Positions 55,298 to 64,000 of a stretch of DNA of 64,000 nucleotides are shown piece after piece. The position numbers and the translations under genes are program-made. The stretch's first letter is position 1. Each line of letters starts with the position of its first letter. The stretch is from Cantharellus purpuraceus. Lineage: Eukaryota > Basidiomycota > Agaricomycetes > Cantharellales > Hydnaceae. The notes beneath the pieces were generated by a model, which saw only the letters and a program-made list of their open reading frames with translations, was not told the DNA's origin and ran no database searches. The stretch spans positions 744,001 to 808,000 of the forward strand of contig JALBUN010000023.1 of the NCBI GenBank assembly GCA_025174535.1, read 5' to 3'.

Positions 55298-56735
55298 TCC
55301 TCCTGATGCCGCATACTTCGAATTCAGTGAGGACACCGTCAGGTACACTTTCCCCTTGACACGCGTTTACTGTCCTCAATTATGGCACTAGATTTGTCCA
55401 GGCTGCCGAGAAAGAGATCGGGCCGTATCGATTTGGAGTATATGACCTGCTTGTCTTGCCTCCTTCTTTCCCGTATGGTGGAATGGTGAAAACCTCTTTG
55501 TAGCTGGTTGTTTGAGTACTGACTCAAAGTGACCACTCAGGAAAATGCTTGCTTGACTTTCCTGACGCCAAGTGCGTTAACGTCTTTCAGTCGTCAGCCT
55601 TCATACAAGCCGATCTACTACTAGCGCTATTGACTGGCGATCACAGCCTGAATGATGTGGTTGTCCATGAGCTAACTCACTCATTCTTTGGCAACGGTGT
55701 GACGTGAGTCATTGTTCTACCTTATTTGATGGGCTTGCTATAAACTTTATGATGTCAAGTCAAGCCGACAGCTCGTCTTTCTTCTTGAACGAAGGTATTT
55801 TGTTTCAGAACTCTGTGAATGGACATTTTTTGCTAACATCTTCAGGCTGGACCACATACGGCGAACGTCTCCTCCAACAAAGTTTACATGGCCCCGAAAC
55901 GCGTGGTTTCCAGTTCATCATCGGACGAAAAGCTCTGGATGACTCCTTGAAGGGATACAAAGATCAACCGAAGTACCAGCGACTTGTGATTGACTTTGAA
56001 TACGGTGAAAATCCGGACGATGCATATTCCTCCATCCCGTACGAGAAGGGGGCAAATCTAATTTTACATATCGGTGAGTCTTGTTAACTGTAGGTTCAAT
56101 GGTACCGATTCTGACCAGTCGAAATTAAGAGAGGACTGTCGGGGGATTGGATGTATTCCAACCGTACATACGGGACTACGTGAACACATTCACAGGAAAG
56201 AGTATAAATGCCGATCAGTGGAAAGATCATCTGTACGACTATTTCAGACGCACCGATCCGAAGAAGGTTAAGCTGTTAGATACAGTTGATTGGCAGGTAC
56301 GTGTAGCAGCAGCAGCATTTCCATATTGCCTTGACTAAGGCTCACACTCTTGCTTGGACTTAGGGCTGGTTCTACGGCGAGGGGACCGAGCTTCCTGTTA
56401 AAATGGAATACGATACATCCCTCGCGACTCAAGCTTATGACCTCGCTACCAAGTGGGAGGCTTCACGCAATACCCCAGTCTCCGCCCTTCCATTTAATGC
56501 TAAAGACCTAACTCAATTCGACGGCAACCAGAAAGGTGAGGTGTAGAATCATGCATTTCCTCTCACCTCTTTTTGACTTTCTTTGTTTGCAAGTTGTATT
56601 CCTCGAGCGGCTCCAGTCACTGAAATCGTTACCCTCTTCTCACGTGCATCACCTCACCGCCGTATACTTGTTCAACAAGTCCAACAACTGTGATATTCGT
56701 CTTCGTTGGTATACTCTAGCACTTTCATCGGCGGC
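55298..56735 (+). pseudogene. Leukotriene-A4-hydrolase-type aminopeptidase fragment
   Basis: M1-family zinc aminopeptidase segment with introns in place. Spliced blocks: AAYFEFSEDTVRFVQAAEKE, PYRFGVYDLLVLPPSFPYGG, MENACLTFLTP, VVVHELTHSFFGNGV (HExxH zinc site, 55666-55680), FFLNEGWTTYGERLLQQ (third ligand Glu), SSIPYEKGANLILHIERT, GGLDVFQPYIRDYV, MEYDTSLATQAYDLA, VVFLERLQSL and NCDIRLRWYTLALS. The N-terminal domain and the extreme C-terminus are absent. It is in frame with the preceding CPSF30 part but out of frame with the CPSF30 tail that follows. Coding quality is high, so the rearrangement looks recent, or is an assembly join. Confidence 0.8.
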
Positions 56736-57041
56736 CCCCGCTGTCGCACCGCGAGCTTGGCCCGCCTCCTCCAGGATACGGTCGTTATGCCGACTATGAT
56801 CGACCCTTCTCCCAAAGCGGACCAATCAACCAGGCTGCCGGTGCCTCCGGACCAAGTCGGCGAAACCTTGATGAAGTTGTTTGTTTCAAGTGTGGTAAAA
56901 GTAAGTATGTATTTTACCCTTGTCGCAGTTTTTAATCCTTTCTTAGACGGCCATTACGCGAACCACTGCCCAAATCGAAACGTGCCCGGGAATCGTGGGG
57001 GTATGGATCGTGCTTCCCAACGCAGGTTTGAAGAAGATTGA
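56736..57041 (+). pseudogene. YTH1: CPSF30/YTH1, C-terminal part
   Basis: Resumes the CPSF30 family sequence: RELGPPPPGYGRYADYDRPF, GPSRRNLDEVVCFKCGK, intron, then GHYANHCPNRNVPGNRGG and a stop at 57041. This is the CCHC zinc knuckle found at the end of fungal and animal CPSF30. It fits directly after the AYAPP at about 55297 if the aminopeptidase segment is removed. Confidence 0.8.
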
Positions 57042-57249
57042 TTGAACATGGTTGAAGTAGCCTAGAAGTACTATATATTTTGTGCTAAATGAATAATAAC
57101 GATTTTTACAAATGGCCCAAACCTGATTTGTGATTGAGGCCTGCCATCCGTCTCAAGGACTAGAATCACGTGCTTCTATCTGAAAGTTCACCATCCTCAC
57201 ATGCAAGTCGCCGGTAGCCTGCGTTTCACGCATCCAACCACGGTCTACC

Positions 57250-58559
57250 ATGACTCAAGCTCAAGAATGGCCCACTTTCTTTGACCCAACCACTTGTGTT
57301 CTCAAAGGCCAGTGTCCTATCATACAGCTCAGAGGTCAATCAGAGACTATCGAGAGTCATACCCTATACTTTGGTCGGTCCGTGCTTTCCTTTGAATATC
57401 GATGAATCTTATCTGGAGTTGTCCAGAGCAGCATGGAACAGGCACGGAGAAAGTGGTCTTCATAATGGGTCTCAATACCACCTCGTTTTCATGGAGCGAC
57501 CAAGTGAAATACTTTGGAAAGCTGGGTGCATTCTCGATACTGGTCTTTGACAATCGTGGAGTCGGAAATAGCAGCGCACCACGGGGGCCCTATACGTGGG
57601 TGAAACTATTAGTTATGATGGCTTTACAAACTGTCTGTTGAAGGGCGGCGGGTATGGCTGAAGATGTCGTTACGTTGTTAGATTATGTTGGGTGGAAAGG
57701 TGACATCCATGTCGTTGGGATGTCCCTTGGGGGAATGATTGCGCAGGGTAATGTTTTCAGCGATTGTACTATTTACACGCTCACACAATCTGTCTTAGAA
57801 CTAGCAACACGTATCTGCACACGGATTGTTTCTCTCACTCTTGGCGTAACGAAGTCAGGCGGTTTGTCGCGGCATGGCCTGACGCCGGTAATCTCTTATC
57901 CTTTTACGTGGACTATCATCCTCATCATCTCGCTGGTGACTAGTGGAAGGGGATATCGGGTCTCCTTCGGTTAGTTGCTTTGCCTACCCAGAAGGTGTAA
58001 CTTCATTTCGCCTGATGCTAGTGCCACCGCCACCTCGAATGTTGAGGCCAAGATTCCCATCGTCCTGGACATGATCTTCCCAACCAAATGGCTCGACTCA
58101 AAAGACCCAGAGGACGCGGAAGGGAAAACAAACCGTGAGCGTCAAACCCAGGTCAGCTATGCTCTCTACATCATATTTGATGGCACGCGCTAATAATGTC
58201 TCTGACTCCAGCTTTATAGAAGTCGTGTGGCCATCATACGACCGCAAACTCTCCTGGCCTCTTTGTCACAGATGTCTGCAGCAATCACACACCGTGTCAC
58301 TGAAGACCGTCATCGCCTGATCGCCACCACTATACCAAAAATACTGATCTTGACGGGTGATGAAGATAACCTAGTCAACCCAGACAATTCCAAGGAACTC
58401 GCACGACGCGTGCCGGAAGCCGAGCTAGTGGTTTGGCAGGATACTGGGCATGGAATGCATGCGCAATGGCCGAAGCGGTTCAATGAGCTTCTCGAGCGCA
58501 CTTTCAAGGAAGGAAGGGTCCTATTTGACGCGAAAAAGAAACAAGCGTCATCTGTATAG
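57250..58559 (+). CDS. Alpha/beta hydrolase
   Basis: Soluble alpha/beta-hydrolase-fold enzyme, substrate unknown. It starts MTQAQEWPTFFDPTT. After a first intron: EQHGTGTEKVVFIMGLN (oxyanion strand region), LVFDNRGVGNSSAPRGPY, GMAEDVVTLLDYVGW, HVVGMSLGGMIAQ (nucleophile elbow G-x-S-x-G with Ser), ELATRICTRIVSLTLGVT. Later exons give IPKILILTGDEDNLVNPDNS (acid residue strand) and VVWQDTGHGMHAQWPKRFN (catalytic His). The triad Ser-Asp-His appears complete. Six or so introns of 45-60 nt. The stop at 58559 follows a basic, Ser-ending tail (KKKQASSV). Fungal relatives are uncharacterised esterase/lipase-like proteins. Confidence 0.85.
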
Positions 58560-58718
58560 CTCCGATTCATCATTTCACTTTTGGATAGCCCAGATATAAC
58601 TTGACCGTTACCTCTTAGAATCCATGCTTTATGTTACATTTGCATCTGATTATTGCTAGGAGCCAGTCGTATTAAGAGCTGAGGTACAGAAAGCGACAAA
58701 AGTAGAGATACAGATAAC

Positions 58719-61404
58719 TCAAGCTTGCACATCAACAATCATGGATGTAGTGTTCTCCGTCTTAGCCTGTTCAATCTCTTCATCCATGTGTACCGTATCC
58801 TCCTGCTCTCCCGTTCCTTCATCCCCATCCTGCGTGAATCTGTCACCGTCAGTTCCATTGGCTGCCATTCCTTTCCGTGCAGACTCTACACCTTCATTCG
58901 ACATCCCGCCATCATCCACCTGCGACTTCTCGTCATCCACTCCGGACTTTAATTCCGTTGCCTCACTCTCCGCAACACTGCCATCTTTCCCCGGCCACTT
59001 GAAGACCTCCACCTTCCTCTCAATGCGCTGTCGCTCCAACACTTCTTCCTTCGCGTCGTGTTTTCTGCGAACTTTGACGACAACCTCTGTGATAGTCTCC
59101 ACCACAGCCTCCTCGTCCGGATGCTTTTCCTGATCCTGACTTTGATCCATCTCATCGTCCGCATCCACATTGTCTCTCACCCATCTCCCCCAATCACCCG
59201 CACTTGCAGAGGCCTTGGCGGCAGGTGGTCGTGTCCGCCGCTCCACTCGCTTCTCACTCTTTCTTGGAAAAAACTCCTCCCGCTCCCACCCCTTCCGTTG
59301 CCAGTTGCGATATATTTGCCGCCCATCCTCGGTTTCCCCAGGCTCTCCGATGTCTGCACTATCCCGCTTCCGCTTCACACCATTCTCCTTGGGTGCGCTC
59401 ATGCTCTTTCCACGCTTGCTGCTGCCTCCAGCACCCTCATCGCCACTGCTTACGCCACGCGCATTCCGCACACGCCAACGAAGCTCCCGAGCAAGTGCTG
59501 GTGCGTCCTTTACTTTATCCATAGGTACGGCATCTTTCGCCTCTTTACGAGCAGCTTCGGTGTGTGTATTTTGCACACCTGGTCGGCCTTCAATGATTCG
59601 TGCCTCATTAACTAGAAAGTCTGCCAGTGCAGCCAGTGAATCAAGCACACGAGAAGGAAAGTCCTCTCGTAATTTGAGATCGCGGAGATACTTCTCCCCC
59701 GCGTACCAGCATAGCCTGCGGGTAGTGTCAGAATAGCGCTCTGGAGCGAGAACAGCAAAGAAGTACCGCGTGAAAAGAGGAAATCGGAATTTTTTTGGGA
59801 CATGCGTGGTAATCTCAATCTCGCGTACTCGAATTTCTGAAGTTACAGTTGCTAGCGATCTTGAGAAGTGAGCGTCAATAGTTACGTACGAGTAGAGATA
59901 TTCCACGAGTGGAGAAAGTTGCCACCAAACACGAGTGAATCCATCGGTGTGAACTTGAAAAGCACATTTAGCGCGTGGTCGTGAGGGCCGTGTAAAAAAA
60001 CATACCACCGCGTGTATCCACCCAGTTGGAATGATCCTGTCGCCGAAACTTGATACATATACAAAAGCAATGCATGTTAAAGACCTACATAGTATTCCCT
60101 TCTACAAGCTGGATCTTAACCACCTCATCCACAAGATCACCAAGCCATGTACTGTTCTGCATATCTGTGCCAGACCAGCGTTCATATGCAGCCAAATTTG
60201 CCGGTGTCGGACGAATAAAATAGAAGACCTTTACACAAGCTCGTAGGCGACGGGGGTGCAGACCAAGACCACTAACGCACCTTAGATCCGCGAAAGATAT
60301 GATAATAGACCGAAGAACCTGCAAAATCTACATGCCAGTCCTGAAAAATGTGATGAGAACCTGCTCAGGGTCAATTGATTGGTCTCACTGTCCAAGCTTG
60401 TGCAACGCCCATCAAGCAATACATTTGCACCTTGGGCCACTGCTGCCCAGGACCCCTCTTACTAGGCGGCCAGAATTTCTCCACCCAGTCAAGCTCCTTA
60501 ACGATGCGAGGCGGGCTAACCATTTCTGCAAGCGGTGTATTGGAAAACTCTAGAGAGATGACATTACGAATCTTGTCTCGTGATGCCGGAGGAAGTGAGT
60601 AGTATTCGGACCACTTTTCAAGATTCCAATTTGGAGAATTGGATTGCGTTGACACGTCTGGACAACAAGTGCTGATGAGCGTTGTGAGTATATCTGGTAC
60701 GTGAGTTTACGCCACCTATGACCTCGACAGGGGTCTGTGGGCCAACAATCTCTGCCACATCTGCGACTGTAAAGCCTTTATCTGGCATACGCATTCCCAG
60801 ACCATCTGGGCTTTCAATGACGACGGGCTCTTTGAACGCCTCAGGATCCTGCTCGAGCCAGTCCAAGTTGACCTCTGAACCATTGAGGCGCCTGAATGCA
60901 TCGGGCTTGATATCCTTTGTCTCAATCACGCGTAGCCATTTTGTCCCGTCTGTTGACGAGGCATCAAGTCCTGCATGCAGATTGGCATAGTCCGGTTGCG
61001 TGCGCTTGCGCGAGGACTTGCGAGCAGGAGGCTTGAGGGTGGGCTTCAGCGAGGGATTGGCTGTGCAGCAGGGCTGGCAGTACCTAGTGCGTGACGTTTT
61101 AATCCAGTACAAAAATGCTCTATTTGAATAGATCTGAGCACCATTTCTGTAAAGCTTCATGATCTGCTCCTTCACCGACACAGCGCCAATGGAACCAGGT
61201 CTTGCACTTATTGCACTGGATCCAGGTATCTTTCTCACCTGCACGAACTTGATATGGTTGATCAGGGCATGCAGGACATGTGTCCTTGTCGTCTGCGTTG
61301 GCTTCTGGAGGTGCTTCAGAGAGCGCTGAGGATTCCGAACTTTGTGGGGAAGGCTCGCGGGGAGCAGCAGATGATTTTCGTGTAGATCGACGACGAGGCG
61401 CCAT
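58719..61404 (-). CDS. PHD-JmjC histone demethylase, JHDM1/KDM2 type
   Basis: Nuclear Fe(II)/2-oxoglutarate dioxygenase removing methyl groups from histone H3 lysines (H3K36 in this family). Start [15 protein letters not shown] at 61404. A PHD finger follows ([35 protein letters not shown]), then a basic linker. The JmjC domain spans several exons: [60 protein letters not shown] (H-x-D metal ligands), [19 protein letters not shown] and [20 protein letters not shown] (second His). After it come [10 protein letters not shown] and a long charged, disordered C-terminus rich in KR and DE ending at 58719. Ligands look intact. The exon layout between 59800 and 60350 is approximate. Confidence 0.87.
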
Positions 61405-61889
61405 AGTACAAAGCAGGTATAGCCTGCGACTCTTAAAACACTCTGGTGTAAGCACCGTTGGTGCGGATACCAGGTAGCGGAGTTACAAGCACTGAGTCAC
61501 GTGAGTTAGTGAAAGCGTTGCTTTGAGTGACGGATACTATTTCCATCTCATGCCATTATGGACATGCGACACGTCGGGCTGTGACGATGTGGAAAGAGAC
61601 GTCATTTCACGCTTTAAAAAAAGCCCCTTGCGTAATGCACTTCAAGCCAGGTTTTCACCTTTGTCCAACTACCATAGTGCGCCGATGCTAAATCATCGAA
61701 CCAGGTTTAATACTGACCCCAATTCCACGGGGGGACTATGAGGCATGGCGATGTGCACAAAGTATCACAACAGAAGAAGAACTTTGCGCCTTACCTTCAG
61801 GATTCAATCCAAGAGCCCTGTGTGACCTTACCTTGTCACTTCGACCGGTACGTGTAGCACGCCAGATTGCGCCTACGAACGTGATTGTG
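61405..61889. other. Intergenic, no clear gene
   Basis: Promoter side of the demethylase gene. A 72-aa plus-strand ORF at 61523-61741 has no recognisable motif and is probably chance. Confidence 0.4.
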
Positions 61890-62770
61890 AAAGAGATCGA
61901 ATGTAACATGGGTGGCAGACATTGTCACATCCAACCCTCTTTCACTGATGGACGACACCTCTCTCTTGAGCAAATGTAGCCTAGCCACCGGCATCTCTAC
62001 TGATCGATATCAGCGAGGCAGCAACATTACGCTTTTACCAAGGTCCCCGATCTCGCCGTCTACCACTTTGCTCGAAGGTCCCATAATCCTGTTGGTGTTG
62101 GGTACAAGTGGATGTACTATGTTCTTGGCCATCCCCTCATGTTCAAATTTAGTGGTGGCGCAACTCCGGAGCAGCGTGTTCGATTATTGGGACAACTTGT
62201 TAATATACACATAGAGCCAAAGAGGTACTCATCCACCGCCATTGGTTCTCTTTGTAATCCATGAACTCATCGTTGACTGCCGCAACGACGACAACGCGGA
62301 CTGGGATGAGCTGCCTGACAGTCACACTCGTTCCAACGCTGGATCATGCTGTATAAGAGTTTTTCTATCTCAAACATATGGACGACAGAGGTGACCGCAT
62401 CCTTGTTGACGGCTTTCTTCAACATTACTGCTATTGTTGATTGGGAATGGGCGCATACCACGCCCAAGGCTGAGGCGTTTGCTGCACCCTTATTTCTTAT
62501 CGAGTTGAAGCATTCGCCCCGACGAAAAGGCCTTTGCCGAAATATATGAAATATATGGATTGAAAGGTTGAATTGATCTGGGGTCTTTGGTACGCAGTGG
62601 GAGGGACCAGCATCGAATTGCCTTGTACTGGAGGCTACCTAGAGGAGGATGCCTACCACCAGCCTTTAGAGGCTTTTAAGACTACAAGCAGAGGCCAGTC
62701 GTGTGGAATGAATGGAAGCCTCAGACGATGGAGAAGTACGCCGCTGAGATCTAATCCAGCTCGTCAAGGA
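61890..62770 (+). pseudogene. Phosphotransferase (APH-like kinase) pseudogene
   Basis: Remnants of the fungal aminoglycoside-phosphotransferase-like family in mixed frames: DLAVYHFARRSHNPVGVGYK, FKFSGGATPEQRVRLLGQLV with STAIGSL, DNADWDELPD, FYLKHMDDRGDRILVD, and ITAIVDWEWAHTTPKAEAF (the metal-binding D-W-E-W segment). A C-terminal part (VVWNEWKPQTMEKYAAEI) follows to about 62755. At least two frameshifts and several stops separate these blocks, and the Brenner-type catalytic loop is not readable. Substrate of the family is unknown. Confidence 0.65.
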
Positions 62771-62781
62771 GTAAGGGGGAA

Positions 62782-62795
62782 GGGGGGGGGGGGGG
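62782..62795 (+). repeat. G14 homopolymer
   Basis: Fourteen consecutive G, preceded by GGGGGAA. Prone to length error and to quadruplex formation with the nearby GGGG runs. Confidence 0.9.
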
Positions 62796-63803
62796 TACGG
62801 TTACGATTGGCAAGGTCTTTAAATCTCTGCGTACCAACTGTAAACCTACCAGTACCATAGAATCGGAAATTTGAAATTAACCGACGTTCACGACACTATA
62901 CAAGGAACGGACTAGGGTCAAGGCAGGTCGAAGACAGTAACTTCTTGGCACGTGCTGGCATGCCTATCACTGATGCTGATCCTAATAGCTAGTATGTGAT
63001 CTGCAGCATCGCTTCCTTCAGTCAAGTCCGAGAATGCCATGCGTCGTTGGCATGGAACTCCTATTTGACCAGGACTACATGAAAGCAGCCGCTCACCAGC
63101 CTCGTTGACATGGAAATGCCGGGTTTGTCACGCGAAAGTGTTCCATATATCTAATACAATGCATGGCCTTGTGTTAGGAAGACTGGAATAGTTTGTGCGA
63201 GGGACACAGGCGCGGTGTACCAAATCTCATCACCAACGATCCTACAGTGGCATGTGGATCGGTGACCCACTGGTGACTGTTGGACAATATTATTAGATGC
63301 GTACGCCCCGCAAATCAAGCAAACACTTCTAGCTTTCTAAGCGGTTTCGCCATGACCAGTTGGCAATGATCAGAACATGGATGGATTTTTTAAGTCTCGT
63401 AACTAGCAAAGACTTGCATGCGTGTAGAAGAGCTTGTAGCGAGAGGCGCCTGTTGATTGCCATGTGAAATGACGCTGCATTGGCAGCTGCGGCGCCAGAG
63501 TATGTTCAAAAGTGGAAAAGCTGTGCCACGCCTTAGGCGAGATCTGTAGCTGGGAGTGATAGACGTGAATATTATCAATATGGTGGCAGTACCGTCGGCC
63601 AAGGAAACCAAGTAAGAGTGGGTTTTCATACTCCGCAAGGTCTTCCTGGTCCCCACGTTCCGTTAGCCTCAATTTTGCTGTCTCTGTCTCTGTCTCTCTC
63701 TGATCAAGAGTTTCTGTTTTGCATACATACCACATACCCTGTTAGGCGTTGACCTTACTATACTCCGCTTTACTAGTCTATCTTAATTTTCTGCTTATCG
63801 CGC
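62796..63803. other. Intergenic, no gene seen
   Basis: No ORF with recognisable motifs. A CTCTGTCTCTGTCTCTCTCTG microsatellite-like CT tract at about 63681-63701 lies about 100 bp upstream of the last gene's ATG, a common fungal promoter feature. Confidence 0.5.
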
Positions 63804-64000
63804 ATGTCAAGCCAACCACCTGCAGCCTACGCCCACTCAGCTGTTTCTGCGCATCGTAGAGGCTCCCACGACTCTGAACGTCACTTGTATGAAGCTCAGC
63901 TTCCTTATGCACCACATGGGGACGGTGCCGGCACATGGGCACCAGGCCTGGACTCAATAGCAGATGGTCCTGGTCAGTGGGCACCAGAGGACGGTCCGAG
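63804..64000 (+). CDS. Unidentified gene, 5' part only
   Basis: Open from the ATG at 63804 to the window end without a stop. Starts MSSQPPAAYAHSAVSAHRRG, followed by a His/Gly/Pro-rich, low-complexity sequence with a repeated GQWAP/GTWAP motif. No domain is reached. A proline-rich disordered N-terminus of a longer protein is likely. The minus-strand ORF over the same bases is a shadow. Confidence 0.5.
   Translation, partial: MSSQPPAAYAHSAVSAHRRGSHDSERHLYEAQLPYAPHGDGAGTWAPGLDSIADGPGQWAPEDGP

Overview
The window is nuclear DNA from a filamentous basidiomycete, most likely an Agaricomycete. Host genes are packed closely on both strands and cut by many 45-100 nt introns. The chromodomain Ty3/Gypsy elements and the protein types (a basidiomycete-style SAE2/CtIP, a JHDM1 demethylase, a PIG-X) fit that group. 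No tRNA, rRNA or CRISPR array was seen.

Left gene block (1-14.1 kb). In order: GPI1/PIG-Q (+), SAE2/CtIP end-resection factor (-), Mis14/Nsl1 kinetochore subunit (+), a Rho-family GTPase (+), PIG-X/PBN1 (-), 6-phosphofructo-2-kinase/fructose-2,6-bisphosphatase (+), MOD5-type tRNA isopentenyltransferase (-) and an unrecognised polytopic membrane protein (-). GPI1 and PIG-X both belong to GPI-anchor synthesis. SAE2 and Mis14 share a 60-bp divergent promoter with a cell-cycle (MCB) box. Three introns in the Mis14 and Rho genes use GC donors.

Transposon block (14.6-54.5 kb). Nested LTR retroelements of three groups fill it. (1) Gypsy-1 has about 0.5-0.58 kb LTRs (LTR-B): one degraded coding copy, fragments, and non-autonomous relatives carrying an antisense coiled-coil/Cys-rich ORF beside the 3' LTR. 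(2) Gypsy-2 and Gypsy-3 have 361-bp LTRs (LTR-C). Gypsy-2 is complete, with 5-bp target duplications and LTRs that look identical. Gypsy-3 is split by other elements. Both have a small extra ORF (ORF3) after pol with its own TATA box. (3) LTR-X is a family of about 1.43-1.45 kb solo LTRs with no internal region here. It often sits in inverted pairs, and two subfamilies carry different predicted stress-responsive enhancers: heat-shock elements, or a 12-bp minisatellite of Gcn4/AP-1 sites. Both Gypsy families carry a primer-binding site complementary to their own predicted mRNA 5' end, which implies Tf1/sushi-type self-priming.

Right gene block (54.5-64 kb). A truncated CPSF30/YTH1 gene is interrupted by an intron-bearing piece of a leukotriene-A4-hydrolase-type aminopeptidase gene. 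After it come an alpha/beta hydrolase (+), a PHD-JmjC (JHDM1) histone demethylase (-), a broken phosphotransferase-family pseudogene, a gene-poor stretch with a G14 tract, and the 5' end of an unidentified gene running off the window.

All exon structures were worked out by eye from reading frames, splice motifs and remembered family motifs. Outer limits of host genes and of truncated repeats are approximate unless a motif or target duplication fixes them.
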